In this document: piece after piece, positions 25,635 to 34,737 of the stretch
Layout: the number at the start of each line of letters is the position of its first letter
How positions within the stretch are numbered: the first letter of the stretch is position 1
From: Candidatus Nitrosotalea bavarica
GTDB taxonomy: Archaea; Thermoproteota; Nitrososphaeria; Nitrososphaerales; Nitrosopumilaceae
Reading direction: 5' to 3'
DNA length: 64,000 nt
Assembly (NCBI RefSeq): GCF_900167955.1
Contig: NZ_FUYK01000007.1
Location: 1-64,000 of the forward strand
Translations under genes and position numbers: made by a program
Notes under the pieces: generated by a model
Databases searched by the model: none
What the model saw: only the letters and a program-made list of their open reading frames with translations
Told to the model about the DNA's origin: nothing

Positions 25635-26504
25635 TTAAACAAATTTTACAGTGTTTTGCAGTTTACCGAGATTTTCTATCTCCATCTCTATCTTGTCACC
25701 ATTCTTCAAAAAGACGGCATCTGGCTTATTGAGCATGACTCCTGCAGGAGTACCGGTAGATATGATGTCACCCTTTTCCAATGTCATTGCTTTACTTAAC
25801 AATGATACAATGGAATAGACCTTTAGATGCATATTTGATGTTGAAGAATTTTGTCTAATGTCTCCATTTACTTTGGTCATCATTTTGAGATTTTGTGGAT
25901 CAGGTATTTCATCTGCAGTAGTTATCCAAGGACCACAAGGTGCAAAAGTATCAAAACCCTTTGCTCTGGTAAACTGTTTGTCCTTTGCTTGTATGTCTCG
26001 TGCAGATGCGTCGTTTAGAACCATGTATCCAAAAACTACTTCTTTTGCCTCTTTTTCTGATATGTTCTTACAGTCCTTGCCAATTATCACTGCAAGCTCT
26101 ATTTCATAATCAAGCTTTGAGACAAATGATGGGCAAACTATGTCAGATGTAGCTCCATTGAGCGTTGTTCTTGGTTTGATAACTATGGCCGGCTCATCTG
26201 GCGGAATCAAATTTTGTTCTTTTGCATGATCTTTGTAATTAAATGCTAAACAAATTATTTTAGATGGATTTGGAATGGGCGGAAGAAATTTAAAATCAGA
26301 TAGATTCTCATTATAAGTTAGATTTTTTGCATTAGTCTTTATTTCATCATACCATCCATCAAATAAAAAATCTTTGATACTTTGTGGTATGGGAATTCCA
26401 GTCTGTGATGTCATACTTTCTCTTGTCAAAACTTTTTCCCCATTAACAATAGCATATGTTTCAATATTTTGTCTAAGTAATCTTGCAATCTTCATTTTCT
26501 TCAC
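25635..26504 (-). CDS. Fumarylacetoacetate hydrolase (FAH) family protein
   Basis: A 289-residue protein with the FAH C-terminal fold. CLAFNYKDHAKE, PAIVIKPRTTLNGATSDIVCP, the metal-site LDYEIELAVIIGKD, FGYMVLNDASARDIQ and ISTGTPAGVM are all present in order. The acidic residues EIE and D of LNDASARD bind the divalent metal. Such enzymes hydrolyse, decarboxylate or isomerise 2-oxo/2,4-dioxo acids; the substrate here is unknown. It overlaps gltX by 4 bp (ATGA type), so it is translated from the end of the long rpoN-eno-mevalonate cluster. Confidence 0.9.
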   Translation of the reverse strand: MKKMKIARLLRQNIETYAIVNGEKVLTRESMTSQTGIPIPQSIKDFLFDGWYDEIKTNAKNLTYNENLSDFKFLPPIPNPSKIICLAFNYKDHAKEQNLIPPDEPAIVIKPRTTLNGATSDIVCPSFVSKLDYEIELAVIIGKDCKNISEKEAKEVVFGYMVLNDASARDIQAKDKQFTRAKGFDTFAPCGPWITTADEIPDPQNLKMMTKVNGDIRQNSSTSNMHLKVYSIVSLLSKAMTLEKGDIISTGTPAGVMLNKPDAVFLKNGDKIEMEIENLGKLQNTVKFV

Positions 26505-28207
26505 TTGTGAGTGTATATCGCTTGATTTGCAGAATCTTTTCTACAATATCCGAATCTCATGAACTGAATTTCTGCTCCCACATTTAACTCTAAGTAGTAT
26601 TGTTCGGTAATACCTTGTCTAGCTTCTAGACTATTTTCATTAAATTGGTCATTTATGAAGAGTATATTTGGTATCAAGACTTCAATGTTTACTGGATTGT
26701 TTCTTGGAATCCATTGAATTTTAGGAATATCTGATTTGTAATTACTACTGGTTATCTCTCCTTGTATTTCTGAACCTATCTTTGTAATTTTTATGTTGTA
26801 TAATTCTAACAATCTTGCCTCATCGCCGATCTTCAATGTATTGGCGTCATTACCTGATATGAAAAAATTTCCATCTATCTTGATTTTCCTTTTACCCATG
26901 TCATTTTGTGGATGATTTGATATCTCAATCTCGGTAAGATTGTTGTTGATCACTGTTAATTTTACTGGTTCGAAAACGATGAATAATCTTACACTTGTAG
27001 GGTCTATTATTTTTCGATTAAATGATTCAAGTGTCTCAAATGGTGGTAAAGTATCTGATTTAGTAAAGCCAAGAGAAATGACAAATTTTCTAATGGCTTC
27101 AGGAACTATGCCTCTTCTACGTAATCCTTCAAGAGTAGGAAGTCTGGGATCATCAAATCCAGATACTTTTCCCTCTTCTACTAGAGGTTTTAGAACTCTT
27201 TTGGAAACAGGCATTCCTTCAAACTCTAACCTTGAAAATTCCATCATCTTTGGTTTACGCATATCAAGTACGTCTAAAAGTTTGTAATACAGTTCAGTTC
27301 GTAATTCATACTCTTTAGTTCTAAACGCATGAGTAATTCCATCAATACTATCTTCAATGGAAACTGCAAAATCATAGTTTGGCCAAACTCTATACTTGTC
27401 CTTGTGGATTGGATGCAATTCATCTATTATTCTCAATAAGGTTGGATCTCGCATAACTGTATTATCTGAATTCATATCTCCACGAAATCTGACAATGGCC
27501 TCTCCAGGTTTGAATTTATCAAACATTTTATTCCAACGAGTGATATTTTGATTGAGATCTCCAGCTCTACACTTACAGGATAACATTTCTCTTCTGTTCT
27601 TGCTAATTGTTTCTTTATTACATGTACACACATATGCATGACCAGAATCTAGGATCTCTCTAGCTTTTTTATAAATTATTTCCATGTCGTCAGATGTATT
27701 TTTTACAAGATCATATTTTACACCAAGCCAATCTAGACCAACTTTGATCGCTGCATAATACTCTAAACGTTCCTTCTCTGGATTTGTATCATCAAATCTT
27801 AAAATGAGTTTACCTCCGTACATTTTTGCATACTCTTCATCAATTATCGACGCCTTTGCGTGTCCAATGTGAGGATAACCATTGGGTTCAGGAGGAAAAC
27901 GTGTAATTACATTGCCTTGCTCTGCTCCTTCAAGAAGTGGAAGACCAACTCTCTCATGTTTTGGTTTTACTACAAGTAATTCTGGATATTTATTTGCAAG
28001 TTCCTCTTTTTGAGACTCTACTGATAATTTGTTAACATCAATTACTTCTTGTGAAATAAGTGGAATGATATCTTTGATTCTAGAACGAAGTTCTGGTTTA
28101 GTGCCAATTACTTTGGAAATAATTGAATCGTTTCTAGTCTTTCCCTCATGTTCAGATGCATTAAAAAGAGCAATTCCACGAATTACTCTTTTTAATTCAT
28201 CATCCAA
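26501..28207 (-). CDS. gltX: Glutamyl-tRNA synthetase (archaeal/eukaryotic GluRS type)
   Basis: Charges tRNA with glutamate; in archaea it usually also makes Glu-tRNA-Gln for the GatDE route. It is class I: the HIGH signature is in RFPPEPNGYPHIGHAKA and the KMSKS-equivalent is MPVSKRVLKPL. The CTCNKE...CKC cysteine segment suggests a zinc site. The anticodon-binding half is the beta-barrel type of archaeal GluRS/GlnRS. Length (568) is typical. Its start directly follows the prenyl synthase stop (no gap) and its end overlaps the FAH gene. Confidence 0.95.
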   Translation of the reverse strand: MDDELKRVIRGIALFNASEHEGKTRNDSIISKVIGTKPELRSRIKDIIPLISQEVIDVNKLSVESQKEELANKYPELLVVKPKHERVGLPLLEGAEQGNVITRFPPEPNGYPHIGHAKASIIDEEYAKMYGGKLILRFDDTNPEKERLEYYAAIKVGLDWLGVKYDLVKNTSDDMEIIYKKAREILDSGHAYVCTCNKETISKNRREMLSCKCRAGDLNQNITRWNKMFDKFKPGEAIVRFRGDMNSDNTVMRDPTLLRIIDELHPIHKDKYRVWPNYDFAVSIEDSIDGITHAFRTKEYELRTELYYKLLDVLDMRKPKMMEFSRLEFEGMPVSKRVLKPLVEEGKVSGFDDPRLPTLEGLRRRGIVPEAIRKFVISLGFTKSDTLPPFETLESFNRKIIDPTSVRLFIVFEPVKLTVINNNLTEIEISNHPQNDMGKRKIKIDGNFFISGNDANTLKIGDEARLLELYNIKITKIGSEIQGEITSSNYKSDIPKIQWIPRNNPVNIEVLIPNILFINDQFNENSLEARQGITEQYYLELNVGAEIQFMRFGYCRKDSANQAIYTHK

Positions 28208-29209
28208 CTAAAGACTCCTCTCTACAACAAAATCAAGCAAAGAGAGCAGTTCTTTTTTTGCATGTCCATCGTATACTGATATGGATTTCTTGGCTGTATT
28301 GGAATGATATATTGCCTTTTGTTTTATTATTTTTTCTATGCCTAGAGCAGAAATTGTAGAAATGGCTCTTTCTACTTCACTTTTTGAAACAGACGAATTC
28401 CCGAATGCATTAAGGATTGTCTTTTTTTCTTGATTGTTTGCTTTTTTAATTGCCATTAAAATTGGAAGTGATTTCTTTCCTTCTCTGATATCGTTTCCTA
28501 CGGGTTTTCTTGTAATTTTGGGATCACCTACTATTCCAATTAAATCATCAATTATCTGAAAAGCGATTCCTAGATTTCTTCCAAATGTGGCTAGTCTTGT
28601 CACGTCAGACAAATTTTTGTTTGCAGTTATTGCTCCCATTGCACATGATGCTATAAATAACGATGATGTTTTTTTCTCAATCATATTGATATATTGACTT
28701 TCATTTGGAATTTTATTTGATTTTGCCATGCTAATGTCAAGTGCTTGACCCTCACATACATCTGTACATGCTTTTGCTAATGTAGTAACAAGATTCAAAC
28801 CAACTTCTTTTGACTTGTGCAGATAAGGTTTTGAAATAGTTTCAAATGCCCTTGAAAATAATAAATCACCTGCAAGAATTCCAATTGGAATTCCAAATTT
28901 CACATGAACTGTAGGTACACCATGTCTTACTTCATCATTGTCCATGATATCATCATGTACCAATGTGAAATTATGTATCATTTCTATTGCAGCAGCTGCA
29001 GGTATGGCCTGCTTTACAGTCCCCCCTAAGAGTTGGCAGCTTTTTATGACCATATATGGCCTCAATCTTTTTCCTCCATGATCAATCAAATAACTTGCTG
29101 CTTGGTATAGATCTCTAGGTTCTCCAGTCAGTCTTGATGAGAGAAATGAGTCTATCGTGGATGCTGTTCTTGCTAGTGTTTCTAATTTCATTCTTTTTTT
29201 AGCTCCCAT
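28208..29209 (-). CDS. Geranylgeranyl/farnesyl diphosphate synthase (polyprenyl synthetase)
   Basis: Condenses DMAPP with successive IPP units to make the C15-C20 chains of archaeal ether lipids. The first Asp-rich motif is DDIMD at residues 86-90 and the second is in IIDDLIGIVGD. GGKRLRPYM and the HNFTLVHDD segment are family hallmarks. The aromatic residue (F81) five positions before the first DDxxD is the type linked to C20 products in archaeal enzymes. It overlaps the IDI-like gene by 22 bp. An internal ATG at codon 7 could also be the start. Confidence 0.93.
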   Translation of the reverse strand: MGAKKRMKLETLARTASTIDSFLSSRLTGEPRDLYQAASYLIDHGGKRLRPYMVIKSCQLLGGTVKQAIPAAAAIEMIHNFTLVHDDIMDNDEVRHGVPTVHVKFGIPIGILAGDLLFSRAFETISKPYLHKSKEVGLNLVTTLAKACTDVCEGQALDISMAKSNKIPNESQYINMIEKKTSSLFIASCAMGAITANKNLSDVTRLATFGRNLGIAFQIIDDLIGIVGDPKITRKPVGNDIREGKKSLPILMAIKKANNQEKKTILNAFGNSSVSKSEVERAISTISALGIEKIIKQKAIYHSNTAKKSISVYDGHAKKELLSLLDFVVERSL

Positions 29210-29826
29210 CTGTGATCTGGAAAATGATACTTTAATGATTCTTCAAGTTTACTCTTGAGATCATCTCTATTCCACATCTTGAGAATTTCTTTGTGTTTAT
29301 CATTGATATTTTGACTTGACTCTGGTATGAAATTCAGTGCAACTAGTAACCATGGGCAAAAAATATGCGGTGAATTCTTTATCTCTGATAATAATTCTTC
29401 AAGTGTAACCCACTTGAAATCTGAAATTTCACCTTCTACAAGCTTTATTTTTGACGAGTCATCTAATATTCCAATTAAAGTGCCACAAACTTCATTTTCT
29501 GATCCAATATCTTTGTAGGGTACGTGATACTCAAATTTATGTAAATAATCTAATTTGCATGTAACTCCCAATTCTTCAGGTAATCTTCTTTCTGCCGATG
29601 AAATGTAACTCTCTGATTGTCTTGGATGACTAGCTACTGTCCCATCCCAATCTCCAGGCCACAACATCTTATCTTTGCTTCGTTGTGTAAGTAATAGCTT
29701 TCCTTCCTTGTTGAATAAAAATATTGTAAAGGCTCTGTGAAGTTTTCCCTTTGGTAAATGACATTTTACTTTTTCTTCAATTCCTATTTGATTATCATTA
29801 CTGTCTACAAGAATTAGATATTCCAT
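29188..29826 (-). CDS. idi: Type 1 isopentenyl-diphosphate isomerase homologue lacking the catalytic Cys
   Basis: A 212-residue Nudix-fold protein clearly of the IDI-1 family: LHRAFTIFLFNKEGKLLLTQRS, WPGDWDG, the helix RRLPEELGV and GSENEVCG. The glutamate matching E. coli E116 is E112 and metal histidines (H23, H30) are present. However, where active IDI-1 has Cys before the (G/S)HP motif (TNSVCGHP in E. coli), this protein has Ala65 (DGTVASHP). The role as DMAPP supplier is supported by its neighbours (isopentenyl phosphate kinase 3 bp upstream, prenyl synthase overlapping downstream), but catalysis must differ or be lost (see findings). Confidence 0.85.
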   Translation of the reverse strand: MEYLILVDSNDNQIGIEEKVKCHLPKGKLHRAFTIFLFNKEGKLLLTQRSKDKMLWPGDWDGTVASHPRQSESYISSAERRLPEELGVTCKLDYLHKFEYHVPYKDIGSENEVCGTLIGILDDSSKIKLVEGEISDFKWVTLEELLSEIKNSPHIFCPWLLVALNFIPESSQNINDKHKEILKMWNRDDLKSKLEESLKYHFPDHRWELKKE

Positions 29827-29829
29827 AAT

Positions 29830-30570
29830 TTATCCTCTGAATATTGTTCCCTCAAAACTCTTGCCATTTATTGCATTTGTTATTCTCTTTGGAATCTTTC
29901 CATTTACAAAGAAAACATCCGTTCCACCTTTAGATATGTAAAAAGCTTCTTTTATTTTACGAGACATTCCTCCTGTTACATCCATTGTTACTTCTGAAGT
30001 AATCGGTATTTCTGTAGTAATCTCATTCAAAAGATTCTTGCTTTTCATATCTGAATATACTCCATCTACATTTGTAACAAAAATTGCAAGACGAGGACGT
30101 AACAATTTAGAAAGAACTCCCATGATTCTATCTCCAGACAATATGTAAAACTTATTTTTCCCAAACCACATTGCATCTCCATACGAAATAGGAATCAATC
30201 CTGTCTTTGCAATATTGGAAATTTCTTTAACTTTCTTGGTCAGTGGCTTATCTCCTATCATGAAATCACTGGGAGGTAAACAATATGGTTTTAGACCAGA
30301 TTCAAGAAATGACTCTAGTACAATACTGTTTAATTCTACCATTGAATTTTTTACAGTGGCGACTCCTTTGATACTATATTTTTGAGGTTTTGTATGCATG
30401 TCATACTTTACCGACCAATAATGGCCAAAAGAACCTCCACCATGTATTACAACAATAGGCTCATCTACATTTTTGAGACTTGACGCAATTTTTCTGATTA
30501 ATTTTCTATTGGGGGTCAGCGGTTTTTCTTTATTGGTAATTATTGAACCTCCCAGTTTCACCAAGATCAT
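29830..30570 (-). CDS. ipk: Isopentenyl phosphate kinase
   Basis: Phosphorylates isopentenyl phosphate to IPP in the archaeal mevalonate pathway. An amino-acid-kinase fold of 246 residues: start MILVKLGGSIITNKEKPL, glycine-rich HGGGSFGHYWSVKY with the catalytic His, then LSGDRIMGVLSKLL, FVTNVDGVYSD and DVTGGMSRK. The frame stays open for 36 codons further upstream, but the ATG at 30568-30570 begins exactly at the first strand and has a TATA box 29 nt upstream. It heads the idi-prenyl synthase-gltX part of the cluster. Confidence 0.94.
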   Translation of the reverse strand: MILVKLGGSIITNKEKPLTPNRKLIRKIASSLKNVDEPIVVIHGGGSFGHYWSVKYDMHTKPQKYSIKGVATVKNSMVELNSIVLESFLESGLKPYCLPPSDFMIGDKPLTKKVKEISNIAKTGLIPISYGDAMWFGKNKFYILSGDRIMGVLSKLLRPRLAIFVTNVDGVYSDMKSKNLLNEITTEIPITSEVTMDVTGGMSRKIKEAFYISKGGTDVFFVNGKIPKRITNAINGKSFEGTIFRG

Positions 30571-30594
30571 GATTTTTATCAGTGCTATGAACGG

Positions 30595-30603
30595 TTTTAA
30601 AAA
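30595..30603 (-). promoter_or_regulatory. TATA box for isopentenyl phosphate kinase
   Basis: Minus-strand TTTTTAAAA is centred 29 nt from ATG 30570. It indicates a promoter inside the long minus-strand cluster and fixes the ipk start, excluding the longer upstream frame. Confidence 0.55.
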
Positions 30604-30730
30604 GTATATCACTGAATTCATGATGATTACGAAATTCTTTGGTTGACACTTGTTACCTAAGTTTTCTTTTCTAAACAATACTTGCCTTGTAAATTATTGA
30701 AAATTTGTAATTGGAACTAAATCTCGTATT

Positions 30731-31684
30731 TTATGCATACATTAGTCCATTGTAATCTATTTTCGCCAAAAAACAATCTGAAATTTTTCCTAAATTGTCT
30801 AGAGTATTTTTCCTGTTTGAATCATCTACAAGGGAAATAATGCATCCACCTCCGCCAGCTCCGGTTATCTTTGCCCCGTGGGAAGTTCTCTTTGCCTCTT
30901 TTACTAAAAGATCAATCTTTTCTGTTGAAATCCCCATCTGTTTTAGCAACTCTTGATTTTTTAACATCAGTGACCCTAATTCATTCAAGTCATTTTCTTT
31001 CAAGGCCGAGGTTGCATTGTTGACTATCTCAATTTCTTGTTCACATAATTTTCTAAAAATATCTTCATTTTTTTCTTTAAAATTCCTGACTTGCCTTACT
31101 ACATCTTGTGTATCATGAATCTGAGCAGAATTAGATATTATGAAACTCAAATCATTTCTTGATGGGATATTTTGAAATCCATTCTTTAGATCATATGACA
31201 TTAGTCCACCAAATGTAGAAACCGATGAATCTGCGCCAGAACTCTGTTCAAATATAATACGTTCTGCCTGTATTGCTCTTTTTACTACTTCATTTTTTGA
31301 TAATTTGTTAAATAATCCATTGACTGAAGCTGTAGCTGCAACACATGCAGCAGATGACGAACCTAATCCTACTCCTGCAGGTATATCTGACTCTAAAATT
31401 ATCTCAATGCCTTTCACGGTGGAATTCTCTTCCAATGCTTTCTTTACTATGTAAAAAAATGGTTTCATAAATTTTTGTGGTACCTTTTCTAAATTATTTA
31501 ATGAGTTTAGTTCCATCTCTGATTCTCCTAGTGAAGAACTTACTCTGACTATCTTTTCATCCAAGAATTGTGAAGTTGCAGTTATTCTCTTATCTATGGA
31601 ACAAAGTATTGCCTTGACGCCATATACTACAAAATGTTCTCCGAAAAGGATAATTTTTCCAGGAGCAGATGCAATGGATTTCAT
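30731..31684 (-). CDS. mvk: Mevalonate kinase
   Basis: A GHMP kinase of 317 residues that phosphorylates mevalonate. Motif 1 is APGKIILFGEHFVVYG, motif 2 (ATP loop) is PAGVGLGSSSAACVA, and motif 3 is KITGAGGGGCIISL. The catalytic Asp lies in SSGADSSVSTFGG and the Lys in APGK. The ATG overlaps the stop of the MEMO gene by 4 bp. With isopentenyl phosphate kinase next to it, this supports the archaeal modified mevalonate pathway; the phosphomevalonate-handling enzymes are not in this window. Confidence 0.95.
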   Translation of the reverse strand: MKSIASAPGKIILFGEHFVVYGVKAILCSIDKRITATSQFLDEKIVRVSSSLGESEMELNSLNNLEKVPQKFMKPFFYIVKKALEENSTVKGIEIILESDIPAGVGLGSSSAACVAATASVNGLFNKLSKNEVVKRAIQAERIIFEQSSGADSSVSTFGGLMSYDLKNGFQNIPSRNDLSFIISNSAQIHDTQDVVRQVRNFKEKNEDIFRKLCEQEIEIVNNATSALKENDLNELGSLMLKNQELLKQMGISTEKIDLLVKEAKRTSHGAKITGAGGGGCIISLVDDSNRKNTLDNLGKISDCFLAKIDYNGLMYA

Positions 31685-32517
31685 ACAAACGCTATAGATG
31701 CATATCCGACTACTGAACTTTTATCGCCTGTTATATCGCCACTGGTTGCGTATTTATTCAAGATAGCTTTTGTTGCTCCCAATTCCTTACAAGCTATCAT
31801 GGTAGATGCAATCGCTCCATACCCACACGCACTAACCTGTTTTTCTTGTAAAATTTTGTAAAATTTATCTACATCTAGACTAACTACTGCCTCTATCAGA
31901 GATTTATCCTGTGCGTGAGCAAAATCATTTGGTTCGTAATGAGTAAAATCTGAAGAACCAATTATCATAGTATTCTTAATTTTTGCAATCTTTGCTATGG
32001 CTTTACCAATTTCCCTTGTAGCATTATAACTTTGGTCGATTAAAATTAAAGGTAAGATCTTGAATTTGTGAGAAAATATTTCTTGAAGCATTGGAAGTTG
32101 TACTTCTAAACAATGATCTCTTGTATGAGAAAAAGAATCTAGCTCTATAGACTTACAAATCTTGTTAATTTCAATTGAATTTTCTGCATCTACTTCGATA
32201 TCTCCAAGTGGAGTTCTCCATACTCCTTCTTTCATCGTTGCAACGTTTCGTCCTATTCCCCAATGATTTGGCCCAATTATTATTACAAGTTCAGGTCTTT
32301 GTGATGATATTGCATAGTATGAATTTGCAGCTATTGGACCAGAATACTCATATCCGGCATGAGGGCATATTACACCGATAATTTTTTCATCGTCTGGAGA
32401 AGGTGGTAATTTTCCCGGACCGTACTTGTGTAAAAAACAATTTTTTATGCTTGATTTTAATTCCTGACTTGTTTTTGGATAGAACATTCCAGCAACAGCT
32501 GGTGTCCTCACCTGCAT
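31681..32517 (-). CDS. MEMO1 family protein
   Basis: A 278-residue protein of the MEMO family, related in fold to extradiol dioxygenases. The signature segments VRTPAVAGMFYPKTSQEL, CPHAGYEYSGPIAANSYY, GPNHWGIGRNVA, IGSSDFTHYEP and the C-terminal GDITGDKSSVVGYASI are all present. The histidines in HAGY, NHWG and THYEP would form the metal site. Archaeal function is unsettled; this gene is often found next to mevalonate genes, as here (4-bp overlap with mevalonate kinase). Confidence 0.94.
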   Translation of the reverse strand: MQVRTPAVAGMFYPKTSQELKSSIKNCFLHKYGPGKLPPSPDDEKIIGVICPHAGYEYSGPIAANSYYAISSQRPELVIIIGPNHWGIGRNVATMKEGVWRTPLGDIEVDAENSIEINKICKSIELDSFSHTRDHCLEVQLPMLQEIFSHKFKILPLILIDQSYNATREIGKAIAKIAKIKNTMIIGSSDFTHYEPNDFAHAQDKSLIEAVVSLDVDKFYKILQEKQVSACGYGAIASTMIACKELGATKAILNKYATSGDITGDKSSVVGYASIAFV

Positions 32518-32521
32518 TGTG

Positions 32522-33196
32522 TTATTGCCTCTGTGATCTCATTCTTGAAGGTGCCATTCTTTCCGCAGCCTCTTCTTCTAATTCTTCTTCTGTTATCTTT
32601 GTTTCAAAGTCATCTATTTGATATTTCATAGATTCTGAGTTTTTTAGTTTACCTCTCTGCATTAGGATCTCTCTTGCTAATAACCAATAAGTTGCAGCTA
32701 GAGATTTTCTTCCTCTGTTATTTGCTGGAATTACCAAGTCAATTTTGGAAGTAACATTATCTGTATTTGAAATGCCTATTACTGGAATTCCTGCATTAGT
32801 AGCCTCTACAATTGCTTGTTCATCTACTTGAGGATCTGAAATGAAAACTAATTCTGGCTCTCTGTAGTATGGTAATGATGGATTTGTAAGAGTCCCTGGC
32901 ATGAATCTTCCAAGCATGGGAGTTGCACCAGTGATCTCACAGAATTTCTCAACTGGGGTGCTGGCATATTCTCTTCCCGAACAAACTAGAACTTTTGTAA
33001 TATCCGCTCTATTGATAAATTTGGCTGCAGTCTGAATTCTTGATAATGTTTTCTTGCTGTCAATAATGTAAAGTCCTTCATTTGTTGCCTTGGTAACAAA
33101 TGAGTTCATGAACTTTGTTTTTACTTGAGTTCCTACTCTTATTCCAGTAGATAATACGTATTTCTCCATATGTTCAAAGTCTTCTTGTTTACTCAT
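32522..33196 (-). CDS. rps2: Small-subunit ribosomal protein uS2
   Basis: A 224-residue S2/SA family protein: YVLSTGIRVGTQVKTKFMNSFV, TLSRIQTAAKFI, GRFMPGTLTNP, EPELVFISDPQVDEQAI and IPVIGISNTDNVTSKIDLVIPANNRGRKSL are all family hallmarks. The C-terminus is an acidic/basic archaeal tail (EEELEEEAAERMAPSR). Four bp upstream of the MEMO gene and 9 bp after enolase, within the rpoN-eno-rps2 order common in archaea. Confidence 0.97.
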   Translation of the reverse strand: MSKQEDFEHMEKYVLSTGIRVGTQVKTKFMNSFVTKATNEGLYIIDSKKTLSRIQTAAKFINRADITKVLVCSGREYASTPVEKFCEITGATPMLGRFMPGTLTNPSLPYYREPELVFISDPQVDEQAIVEATNAGIPVIGISNTDNVTSKIDLVIPANNRGRKSLAATYWLLAREILMQRGKLKNSESMKYQIDDFETKITEEELEEEAAERMAPSRMRSQRQ

Positions 33197-33205
33197 TGCG
33201 TGTTT

Positions 33206-34444
33206 CTAAATCTCGGCCATTCCACGTATTAAATCATACTCTGATAGTCGTACTAATTCGTTAAGTTTGGCTATTCTCTCTCCGCCTAATATGCCAACCT
33301 TGAGCATCTTTGATTTGGTCGCAAGTCCAATGTGTGATATATGGGAATCAACTGATTCTCCAGATCGATGGGATGTGATTAGTTTTACATTGTTATTGTT
33401 TGCCTCTTTTGCAAACTCTAAAGCATCATAGAGGCTTCCAGCTTGATTTACTTTTAATATGGCACCACTACATGCTCTTATTTTTACTGCTTTTTTGAGA
33501 ATCTTTGTATTCGTTACTAAGAGATCATCTCCAGTTATCAACACGCGCGGGAATTTTTTGGTCAAGATAGACATGTCTTCAAAAGCTTCTTCATGAACAG
33601 CATCTTCAGCATAAACAAGTTTGTATTTTTTTATTATATTCGAAGCAAATTCAATCTGTTTTTGTGGAGTGTTTTCAAAACCCGCTCTATCGTATATGTA
33701 TCTCTTTTTCTTTTCGTTCCACTGTGTGGATGAAGCAAAATCCACTCCTAAAGAGACTTCTTTTCCTAATGTAAAACCAAGCTGCTCACAAGCTTTTGCA
33801 GCTATTTCTAATGCTTGATCATTTTTTAATTTGGGTGCCCAACCACCTTCATCTCCCCTTCCCTTTGTAAAACTTGGATCTTTTTCAGCTAGAATTTTTC
33901 CTACTTCTTTGTGTACTGCCAAGTTAACTTCTATTGCATCACGGATAGTTTTAGAACCTGTTGCACAAACTAAAATTTCTTGAATATCTGGCGTACCAGG
34001 CCCTGCATGTGCTCCTCCACCTATTATATTTCCAAGAGGAAATGGGAATCTAAAAGTTGAACCTTTTGCCAATAGCTTGAACATTGGAATGTCTAATGAT
34101 TTTGAAGCAGATTCAATTGATGCAATAGTTAATGCAAATGCCAGAGAACCTCCAACTTTAGAATAATTGGGAGTTGGATCTATTTCTCTTAAAGTCTCAT
34201 GAATTATTTTTAAATTTGATGGATCAAGACCGATAAACTTCTTTACGTTTTTTTTTAAAATTTCTAAACTCTTTTCTGGCTTATCTTGAGGAAAACTACG
34301 TGCTTCATATTTGCCAACACTTGCACCTGAGGGAGCACATACTCGTCCTATGTGTTTTTTATCTGATATTACATCTACTTCAATGGTTTTACTTCCTCTG
34401 CTATTGTAAAGTACTCTACCTTTGATTGAAGTAATCAGAGGCAT
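33206..34444 (-). CDS. eno: Enolase (phosphopyruvate hydratase)
   Basis: Interconverts 2-phosphoglycerate and phosphoenolpyruvate, here mostly in the gluconeogenic direction (inference for an autotroph). N-terminal ILYNSRGSKTIEVDV-type start (VLYNSRGSKT), APSGASVGKYEAR, the catalytic GDEGGWAPKL, metal ligands in VDFASS, YAEDAVHEE and TGDDL, the catalytic Lys in LKVNQAGSLYDA and the terminal SHRSGE motif are present. The 412-residue length is normal. One bp separates it from rpoN. Confidence 0.97.
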   Translation of the reverse strand: MPLITSIKGRVLYNSRGSKTIEVDVISDKKHIGRVCAPSGASVGKYEARSFPQDKPEKSLEILKKNVKKFIGLDPSNLKIIHETLREIDPTPNYSKVGGSLAFALTIASIESASKSLDIPMFKLLAKGSTFRFPFPLGNIIGGGAHAGPGTPDIQEILVCATGSKTIRDAIEVNLAVHKEVGKILAEKDPSFTKGRGDEGGWAPKLKNDQALEIAAKACEQLGFTLGKEVSLGVDFASSTQWNEKKKRYIYDRAGFENTPQKQIEFASNIIKKYKLVYAEDAVHEEAFEDMSILTKKFPRVLITGDDLLVTNTKILKKAVKIRACSGAILKVNQAGSLYDALEFAKEANNNNVKLITSHRSGESVDSHISHIGLATKSKMLKVGILGGERIAKLNELVRLSEYDLIRGMAEI

Positions 34445-34445
34445 T

Positions 34446-34688
34446 CTATTCTAATTCTGCTTTTACTTCTTGTTCTCTTCTCTTGATTGCTTCGTAAAAT
34501 GGAATGACTTGGTGAATTGTCTCGACTGATGTCAATATCATAGCTCTGCAACAGTATCTTTTAAAACCAAATGAATCCAAAACCTTTTTTGGATCTTCAC
34601 CGCTTTTTACACGATTCTGATATTCTTTAAACTTGTCAGCAATCAAATTTCCACAACTAAAACATCTAACAGGAATCAGCACAGACAC
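34446..34688 (-). CDS. rpoN: DNA-directed RNA polymerase subunit N (Rpb10)
   Basis: An 80-residue zinc-bundle subunit of archaeal RNA polymerase. Start MSVLIPVRCFSCGNLIADKF with C9 and C12, and the paired C46-C47 in RYCCRAM, form the atypical CX2C...CC zinc site. It heads the minus-strand run rpoN-eno-rps2-MEMO-mvk. The C-terminal extension after the CC motif is longer than in Euryarchaeota. Confidence 0.97.
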   Translation of the reverse strand: MSVLIPVRCFSCGNLIADKFKEYQNRVKSGEDPKKVLDSFGFKRYCCRAMILTSVETIHQVIPFYEAIKRREQEVKAELE

Positions 34689-34704
34689 AAAAAGTAATCA
34701 AGGC

Positions 34705-34712
34705 TTATAAAA
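34705..34712 (+). promoter_or_regulatory. TATA box for tRNA-Leu
   Basis: TTATAAAA is centred about 29 nt before the first base of tRNA-Leu(GAG). It lies in the 49-bp divergent spacer to rpoN, where the minus-strand reading TTTTATAA could also serve rpoN, although that distance (about 20 nt) is short. Confidence 0.5.
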
Positions 34713-34737
34713 ACCATACATGGGTAAAACCAAATGT

